Origin: Promicromonospora sp. MEB111
Lineage (GTDB): Bacteria; Actinomycetota; Actinomycetes; Actinomycetales; Cellulomonadaceae
NCBI RefSeq assembly: GCF_030209445.1
Contig: NZ_JARVSD010000021.1
Coordinates: 33,196 to 97,195 of the forward strand
Length of the DNA stretch: 64,000 bases
Direction of reading: 5' to 3'
Shown in pieces: positions 17,307 through 26,335 of this stretch. The notes below the pieces were generated by a model, which was given only the letters and a program-made list of their open reading frames with translations, was not told the DNA's origin and did no database searches. Made by a program: the position numbers and the translations under genes. Positions within the stretch are counted from its first letter, which is position 1, and each line of letters starts with the position of its first letter.

Positions 17307-18482
17307 ATGGCGGCATCCACACGTGTCGAGGCGGCCAGGTCCGCGCTCCGGCAGCAGACGATCGAGCTGCCGTCCTGGGCCTTCGGCAACTCGGGCACGA
17401 GGTTCAAGGTCTTCAGCCAGCCGGGCGTGCCGCGTGACCCGTTCGAGAAGATCGCCGACGCCGCCCAGGTGCACCGGTACACCGGTGTCGCCCCGCGCGT
17501 CAGCCTGCACATCCCGTGGGACCTCGTCGACGACTTCGGCGCGCTCGCCCGGCACGCCGCCGACCTGGGCGTGCAGATCGGCATGATCAACTCCAACGTC
17601 TTCCAGGACGAGGACTTCATGCTGGGCTCGCTCGCCCACCCCGACCCGCGGGTGCGGGCCAAGGCCGTGGACCACCACAAGCAGTGCATCGACGTCATGC
17701 GCGCCACGGGGTCCAAGGACCTCAAGGTCTGGCTGTCCGACGGCCTCAACTACCCCGGCCAGGACTCGATCCGGGCCCGTCAGGACCGGATCGCCGAGTC
17801 GCTGGCCGAGATCTACGCCGCGCTCGACGACGACCAGCACATGGTGCTCGAGTACAAGTTCTTCGAGCCGGCCTTCTACGTCACCGACGTGCCGGACTGG
17901 GGCACGTCGCTGCTGCACGTCATGGCGCTCGGCGACCGGGCGAAGGTCGTGCTGGACACGGGCCACCACGCGCCCGGCACCAACATCGAGTTCATCGTGG
18001 CGCAGCTCCTGCGCCAGGGCCGGCTCGGCGCCTTCGACTTCAACAGCCGGTTCTACGCCGACGACGACCTCATGGTCGGCGCCGCGGACCCGTTCCAGCT
18101 CTTCCGGATCATGCACGAGATCGTGTCCGCCGGGGCGCACGCCCCGGACAGCGGCGTGAACTTCATGCTCGACCAGTGCCACAACATCGAGCCGAAGATC
18201 CCCGCCCAGATCCGGTCCGTCATGAACGTCCAGGAGGCGACGGCCAAGGCGCTGCTCGTCGACGTCGAGGCCCTGGAGGCGGCGCAGCTCGCGGGGGACG
18301 TGCTCGGCGCGCACGGCGTGCTCATGGACGCCTACGACACCGACGTCCGGCCGCTCGTGGCGCAGGTGCGCGAGGAGATGGGGCTGGACCCGAACCCGAC
18401 TGCGGCCTTCGCGGCGTCGGGCTATGCCGAGAAGATCGCGAGCGAGCGCGTCGGTGGCGCGCAGGCGGGATGGGGAGCATGA
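17307..18482 (+). CDS. rhaI: L-rhamnose isomerase (RhaI type)
   Basis: A 391-residue TIM-barrel isomerase of the catabolic RhaI subtype (as in Pseudomonas stutzeri), distinct from E. coli RhaA. Conserved barrel segments are visible: LKVWLSDGLNYPGQDS, HMVLEYKFFEPAFY, KVVLDTGHHAPGTNIEF and GAFDFNSRFYADDD, which carry the acidic and histidine metal ligands of the family. It converts L-rhamnose to L-rhamnulose in the cytoplasm. ATG 17307 is preceded by GAGAGGGAGG, and an upstream in-frame ATG at 17256 falls in the operator. The next gene starts within its stop (ATGA), giving the operon order isomerase, aldolase/dehydrogenase, kinase. Confidence 0.92.
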   Translation: MAASTRVEAARSALRQQTIELPSWAFGNSGTRFKVFSQPGVPRDPFEKIADAAQVHRYTGVAPRVSLHIPWDLVDDFGALARHAADLGVQIGMINSNVFQDEDFMLGSLAHPDPRVRAKAVDHHKQCIDVMRATGSKDLKVWLSDGLNYPGQDSIRARQDRIAESLAEIYAALDDDQHMVLEYKFFEPAFYVTDVPDWGTSLLHVMALGDRAKVVLDTGHHAPGTNIEFIVAQLLRQGRLGAFDFNSRFYADDDLMVGAADPFQLFRIMHEIVSAGAHAPDSGVNFMLDQCHNIEPKIPAQIRSVMNVQEATAKALLVDVEALEAAQLAGDVLGAHGVLMDAYDTDVRPLVAQVREEMGLDPNPTAAFAASGYAEKIASERVGGAQAGWGA

Positions 18483-20554
18483 ACGACGTCAGCGGATCCG
18501 GCGTGGTCGAGGACCTGGTGGGCCGGTCGAACCGGCTGGGCTCCGATCCCCGGGTGACCAACTACGCGGGCGGCAACACGTCCGCGAAGGGGACCGCCAC
18601 CGACCCCGTGACGGGCGAGGCCGTCGAGCTGCTGTGGGTCAAGGGCTCCGGCGGCGACCTCGGCACGCTCACCGAGCAGGGCCTGGCCGTGCTGCGGCTG
18701 GACCGGATGCGCGCCCTCGTGGACGTGTACCCGGGTGAGGAGCGCGAGGACGAGATGGTCGCCGCGTTCGACTACTGCCTGCACGGCAAGGGCGGCGCGG
18801 CGCCGTCGATCGACACGGCGATGCACGGCCTGGTCGACGCCGCCCACGTGGACCACCTGCACCCCGACGCCGGCATCGCGATCGCCGCGGCCGCCGACGG
18901 CGAGACGCTGACCGCCGAGATCTTCGGCGACGAGGTCGTGTGGGTGCCCTGGCGCCGGCCGGGCTTCCAGCTCGGCCTCGACATCGCGGCCATCAAGGCG
19001 GCCAACCCGCAGGCGGTCGGGTGCGTCCTGGGCGGCCACGGCATCACCGCGTGGGGCGACACCTCGGCCGAGGCGGAGGAGCGGTCCCTCGGGATCATCC
19101 GCCGGGCCGAGGAGTTCATCGCGGCCCGGGCCGCGGCCCGGGAGACCCACGCCTTCGGCGCGGTGCGCCCCGGCTACGAGCCCCTGCCCGACGCCGAACG
19201 CAGGGCGCGGGCCGCCGCGCTCGCGCCGGTGATCCGTGGCCTGGCCAGCATCGACGCCCCGCAGGTGGGCCACTTCACCGACTCGGAGCCGGTGCTGGAC
19301 TTCGTCGCGCGCGAGCGGCTGGTGCCCCTGGCCGAGCTCGGCACGAGCTGCCCCGACCACTTCCTGCGCACCAAGGTGAAGCCGCTGGTGGTCGACGTGC
19401 CGACGTCGGCCACGGTCGAGGAGACCGTGACCGCGCTCCGGGCCGCGCACGAGGCCTACCGCGCCGACTACGCCGCCTACTACGACCGGGGCGCCGCGGC
19501 GGCCCGGGCCCGCGGCGAGGAGCCGCCCGCCATGCGCGGTGCCGACCCGGCGATCGTGCTGGTCCCGGGCGTGGGCATGTTCTCCTTCGGCCGGAACAAG
19601 CAGACGGCACGCGTGGCCGGCGAGTTCTACGTCAACGCGATCAACGTGATGCGCGGCGCGGAGACGATCTCGACCTACGCCCCCATCGCGGAGGCCGAGA
19701 AGTTCCGCATCGAGTACTGGGCGCTGGAGGAGGCCAAGCTGCGGCGCATGCCCGCGCCCAAGCCCCTGGCGACCCGGGTCGCACTGGTGACCGGGGCGGC
19801 GTCGGGCATCGGCAGGGCGATCGCCACCCGGCTGGCGGCCGAGGGCGCGTGCGTGGTGGTCGCGGACCTCGACCTGGAGAAGGCGACCGCGTCGGCGGCC
19901 GAGCTCGGATCGGCCGACGTCGCGATCGGCGTGGCCGTGGACGTGTCCTCCGAGGCCGCCGTCCAGGCGGCGGTCCAGGAGGCGGTGCTCGCGTTCGGCG
20001 GCGTGGACCTCGTGGTCAACAACGCCGGGCTCTCCCTGTCGCGGTCGCTGTTCGACACCACCGAGGCCGACTGGGACCTGCAGCACAACGTGATGGCCAA
20101 GGGCTCGTTCCTGGTCTCGCGGGAAGCGGCGCGGGTGCTGGTGGACCAGGGCATGGGCGGCGACATCGTCTACATCTCGTCCAAGAACTCTGTGTTCGCG
20201 GGGCCCAACAACATCGCCTACTCGGCGACCAAGGCCGACCAGGCGCACCAGGTGCGCCTGCTGGCCGCCGAGCTGGGGCAGTACGGCATCCGCGTGAACG
20301 GCGTGAACCCCGACGGCGTGGTGCGCGGGTCCGAGATCTTCGCGTCCGGCTGGGGCGCCAACCGGGCGGCGGTCTACGGCGTTCCGGAGGAGAAGCTCGG
20401 CGAGTTCTACGCGCAGCGCACCCTGCTCAAGCGCGAGGTGCTGCCGGAGAACGTGGCGAACGCCGTGTTCGCGCTGTGCACCTCCGACTTCTCGCACACG
20501 ACGGGCCTGCACGTGCCGGTCGACGCGGGCGTGGCAGCGGCGTTCCTGCGGTGA
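18479..20554 (+). CDS. Bifunctional rhamnulose-1-phosphate aldolase/lactaldehyde dehydrogenase
   Basis: A 691-residue two-domain enzyme. The N-terminal part (about 1-425) is a class II aldolase/adducin domain with histidine clusters HVDHLHPDAG and LGGHGITAWG for the metal. The C-terminal part (about 430-691) is a short-chain dehydrogenase with the nucleotide motif TGAASGIG at 438-445 and the catalytic Y581-S-A-T-K585. This fusion (B. subtilis YuxG type, also called RhaEW) splits rhamnulose-1-phosphate to DHAP and L-lactaldehyde and is expected to oxidise the aldehyde to lactate. ATG 18479 overlaps the isomerase stop; an in-frame ATG at 18470 is a less likely alternative. Confidence 0.92.
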   Translation: MNDVSGSGVVEDLVGRSNRLGSDPRVTNYAGGNTSAKGTATDPVTGEAVELLWVKGSGGDLGTLTEQGLAVLRLDRMRALVDVYPGEEREDEMVAAFDYCLHGKGGAAPSIDTAMHGLVDAAHVDHLHPDAGIAIAAAADGETLTAEIFGDEVVWVPWRRPGFQLGLDIAAIKAANPQAVGCVLGGHGITAWGDTSAEAEERSLGIIRRAEEFIAARAAARETHAFGAVRPGYEPLPDAERRARAAALAPVIRGLASIDAPQVGHFTDSEPVLDFVARERLVPLAELGTSCPDHFLRTKVKPLVVDVPTSATVEETVTALRAAHEAYRADYAAYYDRGAAAARARGEEPPAMRGADPAIVLVPGVGMFSFGRNKQTARVAGEFYVNAINVMRGAETISTYAPIAEAEKFRIEYWALEEAKLRRMPAPKPLATRVALVTGAASGIGRAIATRLAAEGACVVVADLDLEKATASAAELGSADVAIGVAVDVSSEAAVQAAVQEAVLAFGGVDLVVNNAGLSLSRSLFDTTEADWDLQHNVMAKGSFLVSREAARVLVDQGMGGDIVYISSKNSVFAGPNNIAYSATKADQAHQVRLLAAELGQYGIRVNGVNPDGVVRGSEIFASGWGANRAAVYGVPEEKLGEFYAQRTLLKREVLPENVANAVFALCTSDFSHTTGLHVPVDAGVAAAFLR

Positions 20555-22122
20555 GCGAGTCCGTGGGCGGGGCCGGCGCGGCGCGGGGCGGGGCCGTGCC
20601 ACCGGCGGCCGGCCCGGCCGAAGCCGGGTTCGTCGCGATCGACCTGGGCGCGACCAGCGGCCGGGTGATGCTCGGGGTGGTGCACGGCGAACCGAGGGTC
20701 GAGCTCGTCGAGTGCGGCCGGTTCCCGAACGGGCCCCGGGCGGACGAGCACGGCGCCCTGCGGTGGGACGTGCGCGCGCTGTGGCGCGGGATCCTCGACG
20801 GGCTGCGGGCCGCGGGAGATCTCGCGCGGGAGCGCGGCGTCGAGGTCCGGGGGATCGGCGTGGACGCGTGGGCCGTGGACCACGCGTTCCTCGACGCCGC
20901 CGGGGACCTGGTGGCGGACCCGTTCTGCTACCGCGACGCCCGCACGGACCACGTGGCCGACGAGGTGTACGAGCACGTGCCGTTCGCCGACCACTACGCG
21001 ATCAACGGGCTGCAGCACCTGCAGTTCACCACCGAGTTCCAGCTCGTCGCGGGGGTCTCGACCGGCGTCGGCGGCGAGGAGTGGGCGCAGGCCCGGCACC
21101 TGCTGCTGGTGCCCGACCTGATCACGTACCGGCTCACCGGCCGCCGGGTCGCGGAGGTGACCAACGCGTCCACCACGGGGCTGCTCGACGCCCGCTCCCG
21201 CAGCTGGTCGGGCGAGCTCCTGGACGGGCTCGGGGCGGAGTACGCCGGGCTCGCGGGGCTGCGGGACCGGCTGCCGGAGCTCGTCGAGCCCGGCGCCGTC
21301 GTCGGGCACCTCGTGCCCGAGGTGCGGGAGGCGACCGGCCTCGGCGACGTGCCGGTGCTCGCCGTCGCCTCGCACGACACCGCGTCCGCCGTGGCGGCCA
21401 CGCCGCTGGGGGCCGCCGGGGCGTACGTCTCGTCGGGCACGTGGTCGCTGGTCGGGCTGGAGCTGCCCGAGCCCGTGCTCTCCGCGGCGAGCCGCGAGGC
21501 GAACTTCACCAACGAGCTCGGCCTCGACGGGACCGTGCGCTACCTGCGCAACGTCATGGGCCTGTGGGTGCTGGACGAGTGCGTCCGGGCGTGGGCGCAC
21601 GACGACGGCGCGCCCGTGGACCTGCCCGGCCTGCTGGCGGCGGCCGCCGCCGAGCCGGGCGGCCGCTGCCTGGTCGACGTGGACGGCGACGAGTTCCTCG
21701 CCCCGGGCGACATGCCGCGCCGGGTGTCGGACGCCGTCGCGCGCCTCGGCGTCGACCTCCCCTCGGACGGCCCCGCCGCGCGGCCCGCCCTGGTCCGGGT
21801 GGTCCTCGACAGCCTCGCGGCCGCCTCGGCGCGGGCGGTCTCGAACGCGTCGGCGCTGGCGGGCGTGGTCGTGGACACCGTGCACGTGGTGGGCGGCGGC
21901 TCGCGGAACGAGCTGCTGTGCCGGCTGACCGCCGAGGCGACCGGGCTGCCCGTGGTCGCCGGCCCGGTCGAGGCCACGGCGCTCGGGAACGTGCTGGTGC
22001 AGGCCCGCGCCGTCGGGGTGCTGTCGGGCGACCTGACGGCGCTGCGCGACGTCGTGCGCGCGAGCGTCACGCTGCGGCGGTACGACCCTGAGCCTCGACG
22101 ACCTGAGCCGCTACACCCCTGA
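20551..22122 (+). CDS. rhaB: Rhamnulokinase
   Basis: A 523-residue FGGY-family carbohydrate kinase. The N-terminal phosphate loop segment FVAIDLGATSGRVMLG is that of rhamnulokinases. GIGVDAWAVDHAFLD carries the catalytic Asp, and the C-terminal segment VVGGGSRNELLCRLTAEATG is the second ATP-binding region. It phosphorylates L-rhamnulose at O-1. A GTG start at 20551 overlaps the stop of the fusion gene (GTGA). The gene has an unusual Ala/Gly-rich N-terminal stretch of about 25 residues. Its last 12 bases overlap the end of the convergent regulator gene. Confidence 0.92.
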   Translation: MSESVGGAGAARGGAVPPAAGPAEAGFVAIDLGATSGRVMLGVVHGEPRVELVECGRFPNGPRADEHGALRWDVRALWRGILDGLRAAGDLARERGVEVRGIGVDAWAVDHAFLDAAGDLVADPFCYRDARTDHVADEVYEHVPFADHYAINGLQHLQFTTEFQLVAGVSTGVGGEEWAQARHLLLVPDLITYRLTGRRVAEVTNASTTGLLDARSRSWSGELLDGLGAEYAGLAGLRDRLPELVEPGAVVGHLVPEVREATGLGDVPVLAVASHDTASAVAATPLGAAGAYVSSGTWSLVGLELPEPVLSAASREANFTNELGLDGTVRYLRNVMGLWVLDECVRAWAHDDGAPVDLPGLLAAAAAEPGGRCLVDVDGDEFLAPGDMPRRVSDAVARLGVDLPSDGPAARPALVRVVLDSLAAASARAVSNASALAGVVVDTVHVVGGGSRNELLCRLTAEATGLPVVAGPVEATALGNVLVQARAVGVLSGDLTALRDVVRASVTLRRYDPEPRRPEPLHP

Positions 22123-23205
22123 GCCGGCGCTCGACCCGCGGACGATCAGCCGGGGGCTCAGCTCGATCCGGTGCACCGGGCGCTCGGCGTCCGCGAGCCG
22201 GCGCGTCAGCAGCTCCACCGCACCCGCGCCGATCGCGGCCTTGGGCGGGCTCACCGCGGTGAGCGGCGGGTCGGCCAGGGCGGCCACCTCGTCGTCGTAG
22301 GCGACCACCGCGAGGTCCGCGGGCACCCGCACGCCGCGTTCGCGCGCCAGCTCCACCAGCGAGATCGCCTCCCGGTCGGAGTGCACCAGCACCGCGGTCA
22401 CGCCCGTCTCGGCGCACCGGTCCAGCACGGACGCGGCGTCGGCGGCCCAGTCGGGGTCGGCCAGCGGCGCGGTCTCCAGGTCGAGCACCACGTCGAACGC
22501 CAGATCCTCCGCCGCCGCGAGGAACCCGCGGCGGACGGCCCCGGAGTGCGGGCTGGTCCGCGACGTCACCAGACCCACCTGCCGGTGGCCACGCTCCGCG
22601 AGGTGGCGCGCCGCCGTGCCCGAGCCGAGCGCGTGGTCGGTGGCGACCGACTCCAGGGGCTCGCGGTACGGGCCCCCCACCAGGCGCCGTTCCATCAGCA
22701 CCACGGGCAGGTCCAGGCCGGCGAGCCAGTCGCCCAGCTCGGTGGCGTCGGGCCCGGAGGCGGGCGGCGCGACGAGCAGGCCGTCGACCCCCGGACCGCC
22801 GTCCTCCCCGACGAGCGCCGCGAGCTGGTGTCGGATCTGGTCCACGTCGTAGGACCCGCCCCGCAGGATCAGCCGCGCCGTGCCGTCCGCGGCACCCCGC
22901 GCGCCGCGGATCACCTCGGGCCAGTAGTAGTCGAGCGACGGCACGACCACGCCGATGGTCGGCTGCCCGGCGTCGGCCGTGTCCTCGACGTCCTGCTTCC
23001 CGGCCGTGCGGGCCGGGATGCGGGCCCCGCCGTGCACCTTCTCCAGCGCGCCGTCCATGACGAGCACGGCGAGATCGCGCCGCACCGTCACCGGCGTGAC
23101 ACCGAGCACGCGCGACAGGTCGCTCACGCGTGCCGAACCCGTCTCCCGCACCCGCGCGATCAGGCGCGCCCGACGCTCGCTCGGGAGCGGCGCTTCCTGC
23201 GTCAT
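22111..23205 (-). CDS. DeoR-type HTH regulator with LacI-type sensor domain
   Basis: A 364-residue regulator combining two families. The N-terminal winged helix (about 8-62; ARVSDLSRVLGVTPVTVRRDLAVL, then EKVHGGAR) is of the DeoR type. The remainder (about 85-360; TIGVVVPSLDYYWPEVIRGARGAA ... VPADLAVVAYDDEVAALADPPLTAV ... LIVRGSSAGSG) is the LacI/periplasmic-binding sensor. Its ATG lies in the stop of the heparinase-like gene (ATGA), so it is the second gene of that operon and probably autoregulates it. The GATCGNNNNTGATCG repeats near 25155 and 25242 are candidate sites. Convergent overlap with rhaB is 12 bases. Confidence 0.88.
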   Translation of the reverse strand: MTQEAPLPSERRARLIARVRETGSARVSDLSRVLGVTPVTVRRDLAVLVMDGALEKVHGGARIPARTAGKQDVEDTADAGQPTIGVVVPSLDYYWPEVIRGARGAADGTARLILRGGSYDVDQIRHQLAALVGEDGGPGVDGLLVAPPASGPDATELGDWLAGLDLPVVLMERRLVGGPYREPLESVATDHALGSGTAARHLAERGHRQVGLVTSRTSPHSGAVRRGFLAAAEDLAFDVVLDLETAPLADPDWAADAASVLDRCAETGVTAVLVHSDREAISLVELARERGVRVPADLAVVAYDDEVAALADPPLTAVSPPKAAIGAGAVELLTRRLADAERPVHRIELSPRLIVRGSSAGSGV

Positions 23206-25139
23206 GCAACCTCCTGCGATCCCGACCCGGTGGGTCTCATGGTGACCCGGAACGCGCCCGACTGCGCCTCTGCGCGCGCCGTGAGTCGCAACCGGGTCAG
23301 GTGTTCACCCCATACGGCGGACAGCTCCGGGTCGTCCAGCGCGCGCACGTCGAGCTCGGCGTCGACGTCCGCGACGTCCCAGGTGAGGGCGAGCGTACGG
23401 GGGGTCGACCCGTCCGGGGTACCGTCCGGCGCGAACCCGACGACCGCCCGGCCGGGGGTGAGCGTCACGTCGCCGGCGAGCAGCCAGTGCCACGCCGTCG
23501 GACCGGCCGGATCGCCCGACGCCGCGGGCGAGAACTCCCAGGAGTCCTCGACGGTCATGGTCTCGGCGCCGGGGTCCAGCCGCACGTCCCGCCACCAGTG
23601 CTCCAGCCCACCGACCGGGTAGGCGCCGGCCAGGTCCACCCGCGCCCGCCAGCCCGCCGCCGGACCGGCGTCGGCCCCGCCGGTCCGGTCGGCCCCATCG
23701 GTCTCGTCAGCGCCGTCGCCCCCGTCGTCCGACACCTCGAAGGCGCGGGCGGCGAACTCCGGGCCCGGCGCCTGCTCCACCCCGCGGACCCGGGGGACGT
23801 TGTGCCAGTCGCCCCGGACCACCCACAGGTCGTACCGGTCGGGCCCGAAGGTGCCCGCGCGGTAGGTGGGCTTGCCCGCGTCCACGACGACGGGCACGCC
23901 GTCGAGCGCCACGATCACCGAGCCGACGTCCACGTGGTTGTGGTTCTCGTCGTTGTGCCCACCCTTGACCGACACCGCGACGCCACGCGCCGACCCGGGC
24001 GCGGAGCGCGCGACCGCGACGCCCGTCGACGGGAACACCGAACGCCCCACCAGCGGCGGCGCGGCGGCGGGAGCGTCCGCCCAGGATCCGGTCAGCAGGC
24101 CCACGGCTCGGGGCAGGGAGGCGCGCTCGTCGAACAGCCCGCCGGGCCGCCCGCGGTACGACGCCGCATGCCGTGCCGCCGCCTCGTCGCCCACGCGCAG
24201 CGCCCACGCGTGCACGACGTTCCACGGCCAGGTGGCGAGCGGCCGCGCGGCGCTGTCGGCCACGTTGACGTACCAGTCGCCGCCCAGGTGCATCGCGTGC
24301 GGGAACGCCACGGTCGCGCGGATCCGTGCCAGGGCCTCGGGAGCCGGCTCGATCCCCGCGAACGCGAGCAGGTCCTGCGCCTCCAGGGCCCGGGCGGCGC
24401 CCTGCCACCAGTAGTGGTAGCCCTCGTCGACGCCGCCGTCGTCCGGCAGGGACGCCCAGTACGCGGCGATGCCCTCCGCGACGAGGGCCGAGGTGGCCCG
24501 GCGCCGGTCCGGGTCCTCCTCCAGCACGAGGTTGGCGGCGAGCACGTTGCCCTGGATCCAGGGGCTCCAGTTCATGATCGGGTGGTCGACGCCGAGCCAC
24601 CACCAGTCACGCCGCTCGGTGAACGGCCGCAGGACCCTGGCCTGCGCCTCCTGCCGGACGCGCCAGCGCACGCCGGGCGCGCGCTCGTCGAGGGCCGGGC
24701 CGAGCAGGTGGTCGACCCACCCGAGCTGCGCGGCCACCTCGCCCGCGCCGAGGTCCAGGTACGGCTCGGTGACCGTGGGCGTGATCCGGCCGAACCGGTC
24801 GAACGTGTCGTCGTGCGCGGCCCAGCACCACGAGGACTGCTCGCACAGCAGCAGCACGCCGTCGACCACCTCGTCGACACGCTCGTCGCTCGGGTCGACG
24901 AGGGCAGCGAGCGTGGCGCGGGTCAGCCGCGCCTGCCGGGCCGCGACCTGCGCCTCGTAGACCGTGCGGACGCCGTCGCGGAAGAACCGGGCGTACTGCG
25001 AGGCCAGGGGCTGCGGCCAGGGGGTACCGCGCTCGGCGTCGGCAGCGGCGAGCGTGGCGGCGAGCGCGCCCGCCATGCCCGGGCCGGCCCAGAGGCTCCG
25101 GGCCGTGACGTCGGGCGCAGGCAGCGACGGTGCTGTCAT
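23202..25139 (-). CDS. Heparinase II/III-family protein, cytoplasmic
   Basis: A 645-residue protein with the two-part architecture of heparinase II/III-like polysaccharide lyases: an alpha/alpha toroid (about 60-340) and a beta-sandwich (about 370-640). In the first part VDEGYHYWWQGAARALE carries candidate catalytic Tyr and His residues. In the second, NDENHNHVDVGSVIVALDGV is the family's metal/structural motif. No signal peptide is present, so it should act on imported oligosaccharides. Families PL12, 15, 17 and 21 share this fold; I cannot assign one. A lyase acting on uronic-acid-containing fragments is likely. It is divergent from the hydroxyacid dehydrogenase/DUF2264/importer operon. Confidence 0.8.
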   Translation of the reverse strand: MTAPSLPAPDVTARSLWAGPGMAGALAATLAAADAERGTPWPQPLASQYARFFRDGVRTVYEAQVAARQARLTRATLAALVDPSDERVDEVVDGVLLLCEQSSWCWAAHDDTFDRFGRITPTVTEPYLDLGAGEVAAQLGWVDHLLGPALDERAPGVRWRVRQEAQARVLRPFTERRDWWWLGVDHPIMNWSPWIQGNVLAANLVLEEDPDRRRATSALVAEGIAAYWASLPDDGGVDEGYHYWWQGAARALEAQDLLAFAGIEPAPEALARIRATVAFPHAMHLGGDWYVNVADSAARPLATWPWNVVHAWALRVGDEAAARHAASYRGRPGGLFDERASLPRAVGLLTGSWADAPAAAPPLVGRSVFPSTGVAVARSAPGSARGVAVSVKGGHNDENHNHVDVGSVIVALDGVPVVVDAGKPTYRAGTFGPDRYDLWVVRGDWHNVPRVRGVEQAPGPEFAARAFEVSDDGGDGADETDGADRTGGADAGPAAGWRARVDLAGAYPVGGLEHWWRDVRLDPGAETMTVEDSWEFSPAASGDPAGPTAWHWLLAGDVTLTPGRAVVGFAPDGTPDGSTPRTLALTWDVADVDAELDVRALDDPELSAVWGEHLTRLRLTARAEAQSGAFRVTMRPTGSGSQEVA

Positions 25140-25154
25140 GTGCGTATCTCCAAT

Positions 25155-25169
25155 GATCGAAAATGATCG
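25155..25169. promoter_or_regulatory. Candidate regulator site GATCGNNNNTGATCG (site 1)
   Basis: GATCGAAAATGATCG has two GATCG blocks exactly 10 bases apart, one helical turn. It lies 15 bases before the heparinase-like start in an AT-richer stretch. The partner site is at 25242. Direct-repeat sites of this kind suit DeoR-type winged helices. Confidence 0.55.
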
Positions 25170-25241
25170 TAGTGGAACTCTTTCCCGAATGCCAGGGGCT
25201 TGCCAACGGCCAGTCGGGTGGGCTTCAATGGGCCATCGTTC

Positions 25242-25256
25242 GATCGTAGGTGATCG
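25242..25256. promoter_or_regulatory. Candidate regulator site GATCGNNNNTGATCG (site 2)
   Basis: GATCGTAGGTGATCG matches site 1 at all eleven fixed positions and lies 53 bases before the 2-hydroxyacid dehydrogenase start. Together they would let one regulator silence both divergent operons, possibly by looping across 87 bases. Confidence 0.55.
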
Positions 25257-25309
25257 GAATTGTTCGTCTGAACGGTCAGGCGAACGCGGACTCGATGGAG
25301 AGGAGCGCG

Positions 25310-26335
25310 GTGGTGCGGCGACCTGAGGCCCTGCTCGTCATGGACGATCGGGCACTGCGTATGCAGTTCGGCCCGGACGAGGACTCCCGGCTGCGCGCGA
25401 TCGCGAGGCTCGGCGAGCCCGCCCGTGTGACCGCGTACGACACCCCCGAGGCCAAGGCCCGGCTGGCCGACGTCGAGGTGCTCCTCACCTCCTGGGGCGC
25501 TCCGCGCATCACCGCCGACGTGCTCGACCTCGCGCCGAACCTGCGCGCCGTGCTGCACTGCGCGGGCTCGGTCCGGTCGCTCGTGTCCGACGCCGTCTGG
25601 GACCGCGGGCTGCTCGTGACCAACGCCGTGGCCGAGAACGCGCTGCCGGTCGCGGAGTTCACGGTCGCCGCGATCCTGATGGCCGGCAAGAAGGCGCCCT
25701 TCCTCGCGAACATCGCGCGCAAGCGCCGCGACGACTGGTCCTACCTGGGCGAGCACGGCGAGCTGTCCAACCGCGGCCGGGTCGTCGGCATCGTCGGCTT
25801 CTCCCGGACCGGGCGCCAGGTGGTCGCGCGGCTGACCGTGCCGGGCTCCGGCCCCGAGACCCGCGAGATCCTCGTGGCGGACCCGCTCGCGGACCCGGCC
25901 GCGGTGGCCGACGCCGGCGCGCGGCTGGTGCCCCTCGACGAGCTGCTGGCGGCCTCCGACATCGTCTCGCTGCACGCCCCCGACCTGCCCTCGACGCGCA
26001 ACCTGATCGGCGCGCGCGAGCTCGCGCTGCTGCCCGACGGCGCCACGCTGATCAACACCGCCCGCGGCGCCGTCGTCGACACCGCGGCGCTGGAGCGCGC
26101 GTGCGAGACCGGACGCATCTACGCGATGCTCGACGTCACCGAGCCCGAGCCGCTGCCCGCGTCGTCGGTGCTGTACGACCTGCCGAACGTCATGATCACG
26201 CCGCACATCGCGGGGTCGCTTGGCACGGAGGCGCGCCGCATGACCGCGGCCGCGCTCGACGAGCTGGAGCGGTACGCGCGGGGCGAGGCGTCCCGCAGCG
26301 CCGTGACGCGCGAGGACATGGAGTTCGTCGCATGA
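25310..26335 (+). CDS. D-isomer-specific 2-hydroxyacid dehydrogenase
   Basis: A 341-residue NAD(P)-dependent oxidoreductase. The substrate domain flanks a Rossmann domain with the segment VVGIVGFSRTGRQVVARL (a G-x-G-x-x-G-type turn, here GFSRTG). The catalytic Arg region is ALLPDGATLINTARGAVVD, the Glu follows in MLDVTEPEPLP and the His in VMITPHIAGSLG. It would reduce a 2-keto acid or oxidise a 2-hydroxy acid. The start is taken as GTG 25310, 6 bases after GGAGAGGAG; ATG 25295 overlaps that RBS. The next gene starts in its stop codon. A role in clearing a keto-acid from lyase products is an inference. Confidence 0.85.
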   Translation: MVRRPEALLVMDDRALRMQFGPDEDSRLRAIARLGEPARVTAYDTPEAKARLADVEVLLTSWGAPRITADVLDLAPNLRAVLHCAGSVRSLVSDAVWDRGLLVTNAVAENALPVAEFTVAAILMAGKKAPFLANIARKRRDDWSYLGEHGELSNRGRVVGIVGFSRTGRQVVARLTVPGSGPETREILVADPLADPAAVADAGARLVPLDELLAASDIVSLHAPDLPSTRNLIGARELALLPDGATLINTARGAVVDTAALERACETGRIYAMLDVTEPEPLPASSVLYDLPNVMITPHIAGSLGTEARRMTAAALDELERYARGEASRSAVTREDMEFVA

